Shown: in pieces, positions 1 to 5,341 of the stretch | Numbering within the stretch: the first letter of the stretch is position 1 | Layout: each line of letters opens with the position of its first letter | Notes under the pieces: model-generated | What the model saw: the letters and a program-made list of their open reading frames with translations, nothing else | The model's database searches: none | Told to the model about the DNA's origin: nothing | From: an uncultured Collinsella sp. | Lineage (GTDB): Bacteria; Actinomycetota; Coriobacteriia; Coriobacteriales; Coriobacteriaceae | Direction of reading: 5' to 3' | Length of the DNA: 7,504 bases | NCBI GenBank assembly: GCA_902470265.1 | Contig: CABRFW010000076.1 | Location: forward strand, 1-7,504 | Made by a program: the position numbers and the translations under genes

Positions 1-422
1 TGCTGGTTGGAGCCCGTCAGCTGGTTGAATAACGTGGTCTTGCCGCAGTTTTGGTTGCCGGCGAGGGCAAAGTGCAGCGGCGCGCCCTCGGGCACGGCCG
101 TCTTTGCCGCACGGGGCGAATACGTCCCCTCGCCCAGGGCCGGATGCTCCGTCGTGCCGATTGCGGCGTTAGCGCGCGGACCCGTATCGGTGTCGTGAAT
201 ACCCACGAGCTCGATGCGAGCGGCATCGTCCTTGCGCAGTGTCAACTCGTAGCCACGCAGGCGGATCTCGAGCGGATCGCCCATGGGGGCGTACTTCATC
301 ATGGTGACTTCGGTGCCCGGCGTTAGACCCATGTCCAAAATATGCTGTCGGAGTGCCTGATCGTCCGATGCCACCGATGCGACAACGGCGTCCTTTCCAA
401 TCTCGAGTGTATCGAGCTTCAC
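1..422 (-). CDS. feoB: FeoA-FeoB fusion ferrous iron transporter, N-terminal part (runs off the left edge)
   Basis: This is the first 140 codons of an Fe(II) uptake protein of the inner membrane. Residues about 1-75 form a FeoA-like SH3-type domain (a DMGLTPGTEVTMMKYAPMGDP stretch near 30-50, then LEIRLRGYELTLRK). An Ala/Pro/Gly-rich linker follows (about 78-115), then the start of the FeoB GTPase domain with P-loop GNQNCGKTTLFNQLTG at 122-137, the G1 motif typical of FeoB. FeoA and FeoB are usually separate genes; here they are one chain. The start chosen is GTG at 422 because GGGGGAGGAA (430-439) lies 8-9 bases upstream. An in-frame ATG further upstream, at the CCATGG at 471-476, has no comparable ribosome site and lies inside the putative operator. 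The transmembrane part lies outside the window. Family knowledge: GTP-dependent Fe2+ import, usually repressed by an iron-sensing regulator. The FeoB assignment is secure; full length is unknown. Confidence 0.
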   Translation of the reverse strand, partial: MKLDTLEIGKDAVVASVASDDQALRQHILDMGLTPGTEVTMMKYAPMGDPLEIRLRGYELTLRKDDAARIELVGIHDTDTGPRANAAIGTTEHPALGEGTYSPRAAKTAVPEGAPLHFALAGNQNCGKTTLFNQLTGSNQ

Positions 423-464
423 GTCCGTGTTCCTCCCCCGGCGCCCACAGGGCGTTGTATTTAT

Positions 465-497
465 GTTCACCATGGCTAACCGTTTGCCATGGCTAAC
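465..497. promoter_or_regulatory. Two adjacent 16-bp palindromes, candidate metal-regulator operator of feoAB
   Basis: Two near-perfect palindromes stand side by side: GTTCACCATGGCTAAC (465-480) and GTTTGCCATGGCTAAC (482-497). Both fit GTTnnCCATGGnnAAC, and their centres are 17 bp apart. They lie between the predicted -10 (513-518) and the GTG start of the Feo gene, so a bound protein would block early transcription. The half-site GGTTAGCC (minus strand) resembles the half-sites of DtxR/IdeR/MntR operators, but the half-site spacing is longer than in the classical 19-bp DtxR box, and it is not a Fur-type box. The palindromes are seen directly; the regulator identity is inferred. Confidence 0.
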
Positions 498-512
498 CAA
501 TTGTAACCATGC

Positions 513-542
513 ATGATAGCGCGAACACGCAACGACGTTCAA
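513..542 (-). promoter_or_regulatory. Predicted sigma-70-type promoter of the feoAB gene
   Basis: On the minus strand TTGAAC (537-542) and TATCAT (513-518) are separated by 18 bp, a good match to the vegetative consensus. Transcription would start near 505, about 83 bases before the GTG start, placing both palindromes at 465-497 in the early transcribed region. Confidence 0.
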
Positions 543-587
543 TCAGCAAATTGGCGCAATGGGGACAGGCAGGAGAGTTCAGGGCCA

Positions 588-782
588 TAGTTTCCCGATG
601 AGGCCTCTCGGGGAAACTACATCCCAGAATTCCGGCTCGAAACGGGATATGGTTTCCCAAACAGGCCTCTTACGGAAAATGCATCCCGGAATCCCCGCTC
701 GAAACGGGACGCGCTTTCCCAGTCGAGGCCCTATGGGAAACTGCGTCCCACCTTGAAAGGCAAAACTGGGGCGCAGTTTCCG
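588..782. repeat. 62-bp tandem repeat array of alternating hairpins (non-coding)
   Basis: Three diverged copies (591-652, 653-714, 715-776) and the beginning of a fourth (777-782) follow each other with an exact 62-bp period; the block TTTCC recurs at 591, 653, 715 and 777. Each copy has two hairpins. Type A is TTTCCC, a loop containing AGGCC, then GGAAA (best case TAGTTTCCC 588-596 with GGGAAACTA 611-619). Type B is (G)C(A/G)TCCC, a loop, then GGGA or GGGG with complementary flank (GCATCCC 681-687 with GGGACGC 706-712). Copies 1 and 2 also share the loop GCTCGAAACGGGA. The last copy forms the longest stem: GGAAACTGCGTCCCA (736-750) with TGGGGCGCAGTTTCC (767-781), 14 of 15 paired plus one G.U in RNA. 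Short reading frames here are not gene-like. It may be a family of intergenic repeats (REP/BIME-like), a decayed miniature element or a structured RNA; its function is unknown. Confidence 0.
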
Positions 783-785
783 GGC

Positions 786-866
786 GGGGCATCAAAAACG
801 AAGTTGCGGTGGAATAGTTCCTGGATGGGCTGGTTGATGCCCCAGATAGGAACTATTTCACCGCAA
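786..866 (-). terminator. Long stem-loop with pseudoknot topology after the hydrolase gene; candidate terminator or structured RNA
   Basis: Arms 804-822 (TTGCGGTGGAATAGTTCCT) and 848-866 pair over 19 bp with one G.T mismatch around a 25-base loop. Inside the loop TTGATGCCCC (834-843) is perfectly complementary to GGGGCATCAA (786-795), which lies outside the stem. The two pairings cross, giving an H-type pseudoknot or two competing folds. On the minus strand the 19-bp stem begins about 30 bases after the hydrolase stop and is followed, 5 bases past its end, by TTTTT (complement of 794-798), so it could stop transcription before it reaches the Feo promoter. The stem itself is only moderately GC-rich. 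Terminator activity is inferred; the complementarity is seen directly. Confidence 0.
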
Positions 867-895
867 GTTATTGAAGGGCTTGGATGCCGGGACTC

Positions 896-1795
896 TTACA
901 GATGGCGCTCCAGGAAGCGGAAGGCTAGGCGGATCCAGGGACGGACCGCCACCTGCTTGTCCTCGTTGTCGACCGCGGTGTTGGCGTTGCCGAGCGAAAG
1001 GCCGTGACCACCCTGGTCGAAGACGTGCATCTCGCATGCAACGCCCTCCTCGGCCATGCGCTGCGCAAACGGGTAGACCTGCGCGATCGGCGCCGTCTTG
1101 TCGTCGGACACGCCCCACACAAAGGTCGGTGGCATCTGACGCGAAACATGCGTGGTGGGGCAGATGTCGGCCAGATGCTCGTCAGTTGCCTCGCCGCCCG
1201 TCACCATCGACAGGTAGTCGTTGAGCAAATCGCGCCCCGTCTTGCCGCCCGTCTTGGGCACACGCAAGTCAATGCGCGGATCGCGCGTCTGCATGTCGCG
1301 CACATAGGCAAAGTCGAGCAATGGATAGCCCAGCACCACGGCATCGGGACGAATGTCGTCCGGACGCGCCCCGGCAAGTGCCGCAAAGGGGCCGGTCTTC
1401 CACTGTGTTGCCAGCGAGGCGCAAATCATGCCGCCAGCAGAAAAGCCCACGACGCACACGCGCTTAGGATCGACATGCCACTCGTCGGCGTTGGCGCGCA
1501 CCGTGGCGACCATCTTGGCAAGATCTGCCTGGGGGTGCGGAAAGCTCACGTCACCCGTAGAACTCGTGACATAGTTGAGCACAAAGGCCTGGTAACCGTG
1601 ATCCAAAAACGCAAACGCCACAGGATCCTGCTCATGCGGAGCGATATGCGTAAACGCACCTCCGCCACAGATAATCACAGCGGGGCGGCGGCCATTCGGT
1701 TTATCGGGCAACGGCTCGGCACCCAAATACGTAAACGTCGCCGGATAATCCTCGGTCGGCTCCTCGCCCCACAGCGCATGGTTCTCGACAATCAT
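896..1795 (-). CDS. Alpha/beta-hydrolase, esterase/lipase-like (Aes / BD-FAE type)
   Basis: A 299-residue cytosolic-type hydrolase with no signal peptide or membrane segment. The fold is clear: strand plus oxyanion-hole loop PAVIICGGGAF (38-48, corresponding to the HGGGF/HGGG loop of the family), nucleophile elbow GFSAGG with Ser119, acidic residue probably Asp232 in SDDKTAP, and general base His264 in DQGGHGLSL. Spacing and length match small carboxylesterase/deacetylase proteins of the COG0657 class, which act on acyl or acetyl esters, often of sugars; the substrate cannot be inferred. The start is ATG 1795 because GGGAG (1801-1805) lies 5 bases upstream. The frame stays open for 69 more codons to an ATG at 2002, but that extension has no hydrolase features and covers the promoter. 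It stands alone, read away from the crr-like gene, and is followed by the stem structure at 786-866. Confidence 0.
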   Translation of the reverse strand: MIVENHALWGEEPTEDYPATFTYLGAEPLPDKPNGRRPAVIICGGGAFTHIAPHEQDPVAFAFLDHGYQAFVLNYVTSSTGDVSFPHPQADLAKMVATVRANADEWHVDPKRVCVVGFSAGGMICASLATQWKTGPFAALAGARPDDIRPDAVVLGYPLLDFAYVRDMQTRDPRIDLRVPKTGGKTGRDLLNDYLSMVTGGEATDEHLADICPTTHVSRQMPPTFVWGVSDDKTAPIAQVYPFAQRMAEEGVACEMHVFDQGGHGLSLGNANTAVDNEDKQVAVRPWIRLAFRFLERHL

Positions 1796-1814
1796 ATGTG
1801 CTCCCTTCGCGCAA

Positions 1815-1842
1815 ATTATGCGCCCTTGTTTTTCGCCTTCAA
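1815..1842 (-). promoter_or_regulatory. Predicted promoter of the hydrolase gene
   Basis: On the minus strand TTGAAG (1837-1842) and CATAAT (1815-1820) are separated by 16 bp. The start point would fall near 1808, giving a very short leader that begins just before the GGGAG ribosome site (1801-1805). The position independently supports the ATG at 1795 over longer starts. Confidence 0.
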
Positions 1843-1921
1843 GCGTACCCCACTTGAACCCGTGGCGCAGAAACACTCCGGCAATAAGTTTCCCTTCAAC
1901 TGATATATCACATAATCCCAG

Positions 1922-1950
1922 TTCAGAGGTATCGTTGAGCAGCGTAGAAT
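1922..1950 (+). promoter_or_regulatory. Possible promoter of the crr-like gene
   Basis: TTCAGA (1922-1927) and TAGAAT (1945-1950) are separated by 17 bp; the -10 is good and the -35 is partial (4 of 6). It would produce a leader of about 80 bases before ATG 2039. A perfect 10-bp palindrome, TGATATATCA (1901-1910), lies just upstream between the two divergent promoters and might be a regulatory site. Other -35-like sequences (TTGACC at 1958) lack a matching -10. Confidence 0.
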
Positions 1951-1980
1951 AGGGGCGTTGACCAAGCCGCGAAACACATG

Positions 1981-1992
1981 TGAAACGTTTCC
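1981..1992. promoter_or_regulatory. LacI-type palindrome in the crr leader
   Basis: GAAACGTTTC (1982-1991) is a perfect palindrome centred on CG, the style of sites bound by LacI/GalR-family sugar repressors (AAACGTTT core). It does not fit the CcpA cre pattern exactly. It sits downstream of the proposed start of transcription, a position suited to repression. No such regulator is encoded in the window, so this is a candidate only. Confidence 0.
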
Positions 1993-2038
1993 GGCAAACC
2001 AAACGCGCGATATGCGCCTATTTAAGTTGGAGGCAACT

Positions 2039-2602
2039 ATGGGTCTGCTCGATTCGCTTAAGTCCACCTTCACCTCGACCGGCGAGGCGTCCGTTCCGCC
2101 CGCAGCAAGCTTCGCTACCCGCGAAGGCGTCATCTATGCCCCCGTCAACGGCGTGCTCGTCAACCTGAACGAGGTTCCCGACGAGACGATCGCCTCGGGC
2201 ATGCTTGGCCAGGGCTATGGCATCGAGCCCATTACCGGCACCATCTATGCGCCCGCCAACGGCCGCATCGGTGCCACCACTGTCACCAACCACTCCATCG
2301 GCATGATCACCGAGGACGGCCTGCGCGTGTTCATCCATGTTGGCCTGGGCACCGTGGAAATGAACGGCAAGGGTTTTGCCCGCTTTGTCGAGATGGGTGA
2401 TGTGGTCAAGGCAGGCCAGCCGCTCATCAGCTTCGACCGCGAGGCCATTAAGGCCGCTGGTCACGAGGACATCGTGACCGTCATCGTCTCCGAGCTCGAT
2501 CGTCTTAAGAGCATCGACCATGTCGGCGAGTCTGGAACGCTTATCGGCGGCAACCCGCTCGTCAAGCTGGGCGACCCGCTGCTGGTTGCCAAGACCAAGT
2601 AG
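2039..2602 (+). CDS. crr: PTS glucose-type EIIA component (stand-alone IIA-Glc)
   Basis: A 187-residue soluble phosphocarrier of the phosphoenolpyruvate:sugar phosphotransferase system; it takes phosphate from HPr and hands it to an EIIB domain. The EIIA-Glc fold (PTS_EIIA_1) spans about 30-185. Signature stretches are GTIYAPANGRI (67-77), NHSIGM with His85, and VFIHVGLGTVEMNGKGF with His100, the expected phosphorylated histidine; the 15-residue gap between the two histidines equals that of the E. coli protein (75 and 90). VKAGQPLISFD (123-133) is also typical. Start ATG 2039 follows GGAGG (2029-2033); the open frame upstream to 1958 covers the palindrome and is not expected to be translated. 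There is no attached IIB or IIC domain and no ptsH/ptsI beside it, so it probably serves membrane IIBC proteins encoded elsewhere. A regulatory role, as for E. coli Crr, is possible but not shown for this phylum. Confidence 0.
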   Translation: MGLLDSLKSTFTSTGEASVPPAASFATREGVIYAPVNGVLVNLNEVPDETIASGMLGQGYGIEPITGTIYAPANGRIGATTVTNHSIGMITEDGLRVFIHVGLGTVEMNGKGFARFVEMGDVVKAGQPLISFDREAIKAAGHEDIVTVIVSELDRLKSIDHVGESGTLIGGNPLVKLGDPLLVAKTK

Positions 2603-2679
2603 CCAGGCCCCACGCCACACAGCCAAAAGGCACCTCGTCAAGGCCAATGCTTTATCTGTATAGCTCAAATGAGCCGAGC

Positions 2680-2688
2680 TGCTAGAAT
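2680..2688 (+). promoter_or_regulatory. Possible extended -10 promoter of asnS
   Basis: TGCTAGAAT (2680-2688) has the TGn extension plus a 5-of-6 match to TATAAT; no good -35 is visible 16-18 bp upstream, which extended -10 promoters can tolerate. The small palindrome GCTCAAATGAGC (2663-2674) lies where the -35 and spacer would be and might be an operator. Transcription would start near 2695, about 40 bases ahead of the GTG start. No terminator is obvious after crr, so read-through is also possible. Confidence 0.
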
Positions 2689-2734
2689 ATCGAACTGTAT
2701 GGATAACTATCATTCAACCGTTATGGGAGGATAC

Positions 2735-4138
2735 GTGAACCGCACCAAAATCGCGCAGCTCTATGCCGATGCCGAGTCGCTCGGCGGCCAGACCGTCACC
2801 GTCGCCGGCTGGGTCAAGTCCGTCCGCGACATGAAGAACTTTGGCTTTGTTACGCTCAACGACGGCAGCTGCTTCCGCGACCTGCAGGTCGTCATGAACC
2901 GCGAGGCGCTCGACAACTACGACGAGATCGCCCATCAAAACGTCTCGGCCGCACTCATTTGCACCGGCACCGTCAAGCTGACCCCCGATGCGCCCCAGCC
3001 TTTCGAGCTTTCTGCCACCTCCATCGAGGTCGAGGGCACGAGCGCCCCGGATTACCCGCTGCAGAAGAAGCGCGCAACCGTCGAGTTCCTGCGCACCCAG
3101 CAGCACCTGCGCCCGCGCACCAACCTGTTCCGCGCCGTGTTCCGCATCCGCTCTGTCGCGGCTGCCGCCATCCACCGCTTCTTCCAGGAGCAGGGCTTTG
3201 TCTACGTCAACACTCCCATCATCACCACGAGTGACTGCGAGGGCGCCGGCGAGATGTTCCGCGTGACCACGCTCGACCCCAAAAATCCGCCCCTCACCGA
3301 GTCCGGCGAGGTCGACTGGAGCCAGGACTTCTTTGGCAAGCATGCAAGCCTCACCGTTTCCGGCCAGCTCAATGCCGAGAACTTTGCCATGGCCTTTGGC
3401 GACGTGTACACCTTTGGCCCCACCTTCCGCGCCGAAAACTCCAACACCACGCGCCACGCCGCCGAGTTTTGGATGATCGAGCCCGAGATGGCCTTCGCCG
3501 ACCTTAACGACTACATGGATAACGCCGAGGCCATGCTCAAGTATGTCCTCAAGGACGTCATGGCCACCTGCCCCGACGAGCTCAATATGCTCAACAAGTT
3601 TGTGGACAAGGGTCTGCTCGAGCGCCTGGACCATGTCGCCAACTCCGACTTCGCCCGCGTCACCTATACCGAGGCCGTCGAAATCCTGGAGCAGGCAGTC
3701 GCTGCTGGCCACCAGTTTGATTACCCCGTCAGCTGGGGCATCGACCTGCAGACCGAGCACGAGCGCTTCCTGACCGAGGAGCACTTTAAGCGACCGACTT
3801 TTGTGACCGACTACCCGGCCGAGATCAAGGCGTTCTACATGCGCATGAACGAGGACGGCAAGACCGTCGCCGCCGCCGACTGCCTGGTTCCCGGTATCGG
3901 CGAGATTATCGGCGGCTCCCAGCGCGAGGAGCGCCTGGATCTGCTCGAGGCCCGCATCAAGGACCTGGGCATGAATCCCGAGCAGTACAAGTACTACCTT
4001 GACCTGCGCCGCTACGGTTCCTGCAAGCACGCCGGCTACGGTCTGGGCTTCGAGCGCTTGGTCATGTATCTGACCGGCGTGGGCAACATCCGCGACGTCC
4101 TGCCGCACCCGCGCACCGTGGGCAACGCCGACTTCTAA
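2735..4138 (+). CDS. asnS: Asparagine--tRNA ligase (asparaginyl-tRNA synthetase)
   Basis: A 467-residue class IIb aminoacyl-tRNA synthetase, cytosolic, that joins asparagine to tRNA-Asn with ATP; length matches the usual bacterial enzyme (about 465). An OB-fold anticodon-binding domain comes first (about 20-103, VTVAGWVKSVRDMKNFGFV). The catalytic domain has motif 1 around GFVYVNTPII (154-163), motif 2 FRAENSNTTRHAAEFWMIEP (231-250) and motif 3 GYGLGFERLVMY (434-445). SGQLNAENFAMAFGDVYTFG upstream of motif 2 and the insert with NPPLTESGEVDWSQDFFGKH (184-203) fit AsnRS rather than AspRS. The start is GTG 2735, four bases after GGGAGG (2725-2730); the in-frame ATG at 2723 overlaps that site and ATG 2669 lies before the predicted promoter. 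The gene ends at a strong terminator. Its presence means asparagine is charged directly, although an indirect amidotransferase route could coexist. Confidence 0.
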   Translation: MNRTKIAQLYADAESLGGQTVTVAGWVKSVRDMKNFGFVTLNDGSCFRDLQVVMNREALDNYDEIAHQNVSAALICTGTVKLTPDAPQPFELSATSIEVEGTSAPDYPLQKKRATVEFLRTQQHLRPRTNLFRAVFRIRSVAAAAIHRFFQEQGFVYVNTPIITTSDCEGAGEMFRVTTLDPKNPPLTESGEVDWSQDFFGKHASLTVSGQLNAENFAMAFGDVYTFGPTFRAENSNTTRHAAEFWMIEPEMAFADLNDYMDNAEAMLKYVLKDVMATCPDELNMLNKFVDKGLLERLDHVANSDFARVTYTEAVEILEQAVAAGHQFDYPVSWGIDLQTEHERFLTEEHFKRPTFVTDYPAEIKAFYMRMNEDGKTVAAADCLVPGIGEIIGGSQREERLDLLEARIKDLGMNPEQYKYYLDLRRYGSCKHAGYGLGFERLVMYLTGVGNIRDVLPHPRTVGNADF

Positions 4139-4184
4139 TCGTCGGACGCTAGCTCGCGTCGCCACACGCCAACGCTCATCGCAT

Positions 4185-4220
4185 AAGCGTCTCTCGACAT
4201 CGGTCGAGAGACGCTTTTTT
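4185..4220 (+). terminator. Rho-independent terminator of asnS
   Basis: AAGCGTCTCTCGAC (4185-4198) and GTCGAGAGACGCTT (4203-4216) form a perfect 14-bp stem with the tetraloop ATCG, followed by a T run (4215-4220). It lies 47 bases after the asnS stop codon. This is a textbook intrinsic terminator on the plus strand and separates asnS from the regulator gene. Confidence 0.
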
Positions 4221-4396
4221 CAACAGCATCCGTCAAGCTTTTGGCAAGTTTTTGGTCAGTTGAGCAGGGCTGTTGAAAACTCGACCCGCCGTTTGCCGAC
4301 GACTACCGACCGCCCAGAGCGCCCTGCGCCCCTGGGAAAGCCCCACGTCCTAGGCTCCATACCGTCGCCACCCAAAACGGAAAGGACGTGGACACC

Positions 4397-5182
4397 ATGA
4401 CCGAAGCCGCTGTTGAAACCTACGACACCACGACTAGAGGCGCCGCCTCGATGGCAGCCTATCGCGCCGTTCGCATCCTGCAACTATTAAGCGAAAACAC
4501 CGGCGAGGACAAGGCCATGCTTTCCGATGAGTTGATCCGGCGCCTCGCCCATCCCGACGACCCCGCCCGCATGCCCATCTCGGCGGCGCGGCGCAGCATC
4601 TACACCGCCATCTCCGCGCTTCGCCATGCCGGATACGAAATTGAGTACAAACGCGGCGTGGGCTACAAACTTCTTACCCGCCCGCTCACCGATGAAGAGA
4701 TCATCCGGCTCCACGGTATGGTCATGCGCAACCGCTCCACGCCTATCGCTATCCGCAAGAGCATGGCGCAGCACTTAGTTGCCATGGCGAGCGCCGACGT
4801 TCGCGGCTACCTCGATACACCCGAACCCGCTCCAAGCGCAGGCAGCAAGGCTACCAAGGCAACACGCACGCCCATCAAGCGCATCGACACGTGCGAGCTC
4901 GTCGAGCAGGCCATCGACCACGGAACCACGGTGAGTTTTGATATTTCGAGCGTCACGACACGCGGCGAAACCGAAGCAGCACGGATGACACTCCGTCCCT
5001 TTGCCATCAGGCAGCGCGATGGCATCTCGTATCTGCTGGGAACGGTCTACGACACCCGAGGCACCGACGATACGCTGCGCACCGTCGAGATCGCCCGTAT
5101 GAGAAACGTCAGCACGCGCCTGCTCGACGGCAAGAAGCTCTTCGCCGCCTTGGACGAGGACGACGCCTCCTCCGCCGCATAA
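4397..5182 (+). CDS. Helix-turn-helix transcriptional regulator with WYL domain
   Basis: A 261-residue cytosolic DNA-binding protein. Residues about 20-93 form a winged helix-turn-helix (AAYRAVRILQLLSE, then ISAARRSIYTAISALRHAGY and the wing EIEYKRGVGYKL). After a helical stretch (97-135) and a disordered Ala/Pro/Lys/Thr linker (about 140-160) comes a WYL-like domain (165-243): VEQAIDHGTTVSFD, LRPFAIRQRDGISYLLG (199-215, in which SYL at 211-213 replaces the name-giving W-Y-L) and RTVEIARMRNVS. WYL domains are known or suspected ligand sensors, in some cases of nucleic acid. The start is ATG 4397, preceded by AAAGGA; a GTG at 4388 is too close to that site. It is monocistronic or leads into the ABC operon, as no terminator separates them. 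The target is unknown; autoregulation or control of the downstream transporter is a neighbourhood guess only. Confidence 0.
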   Translation: MTEAAVETYDTTTRGAASMAAYRAVRILQLLSENTGEDKAMLSDELIRRLAHPDDPARMPISAARRSIYTAISALRHAGYEIEYKRGVGYKLLTRPLTDEEIIRLHGMVMRNRSTPIAIRKSMAQHLVAMASADVRGYLDTPEPAPSAGSKATKATRTPIKRIDTCELVEQAIDHGTTVSFDISSVTTRGETEAARMTLRPFAIRQRDGISYLLGTVYDTRGTDDTLRTVEIARMRNVSTRLLDGKKLFAALDEDDASSAA

Positions 5183-5250
5183 GACCCTCCGCCGCCCATT
5201 CGACTACCCGTACCGCCCATCCGATTCTGTATTAAAAACCCGCCAGGCTG

Positions 5251-5278
5251 TTGTAAAAATGGACATCAGCGCTACTAT
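5251..5278 (+). promoter_or_regulatory. Predicted promoter of the ABC importer operon
   Basis: TTGTAA (5251-5256) and TACTAT (5273-5278) are 16 bp apart, each matching the vegetative consensus at 4 of 6 positions. The start would be near 5285, placing the inverted repeat at 5284-5309 right at the beginning of the transcript and leaving a leader of about 57 bases before ATG 5342. Confidence 0.
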
Positions 5279-5283
5279 AGTTC

Positions 5284-5309
5284 CACTTGCACTTTGTCCC
5301 AGTGCAGTG
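5284..5309. promoter_or_regulatory. Inverted repeat at the start of the ABC operon leader
   Basis: TGCACT (5288-5293) and AGTGCA (5301-5306) pair perfectly around a 7-base loop, and CAC (5284-5286) with GTG (5307-5309) extends the stem past one bulged T. It overlaps the predicted start of transcription, so it could be an operator on DNA or a 5' stem-loop that protects the RNA. No T-box, known riboswitch or leader peptide was recognised. Confidence 0.
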
Positions 5310-5341
5310 TTTCCAGCCATTTTTATACTGGGGGTAATGAT

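Larger units (their letters stand above)
423..895. other. 473-bp gene-free region between the Feo gene and the hydrolase gene
   Basis: From left to right this stretch holds the Feo ribosome site and operator (430-497), the Feo promoter (513-542), about 45 bases with nothing recognised (543-587), the 62-bp repeat array (588-782), the crossing stem structure (786-866), and about 30 bases up to the hydrolase stop codon. Both flanking genes are read leftward. Three short open frames exist here, but their products are low-complexity, lack ribosome sites and follow the hairpin repeats, so none is called as a gene. Confidence 0.

Noticed and set aside
559..756. A small plus-strand open frame inside the 62-bp repeats
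   Set aside because: No ribosome site of note, and the frame simply follows the hairpin repeats; the 62-bp period is not a multiple of three, so copies would not encode the same peptide.
588..782. CRISPR array
   Set aside because: Repetition is tandem, with no unique spacers between constant repeats, and there are no cas genes.
1004..1903. A 299-codon plus-strand open frame across the hydrolase gene
   Set aside because: Arg/His-rich shadow of the minus-strand gene, which has an intact catalytic triad.
1796..2002. In-frame N-terminal extension of the hydrolase (69 more codons to ATG 2002)
   Set aside because: The extension has no hydrolase features, covers the predicted promoter, and a good ribosome site precedes ATG 1795.
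2714..4165. A 483-codon open frame antisense to asnS
   Set aside because: It mirrors the codon bias of asnS (GC-rich third positions create stop-free antisense frames), its product is low-complexity and resembles no family, while asnS shows all class II motifs.
4221..4396. Promoter or mobile remnant before the WYL gene (CAACAG 4221-4226 with CTGTTG 4270-4275)
   Set aside because: The 6-bp inverted pair is too short to be meaningful, and no -35/-10 pair could be supported in this stretch.
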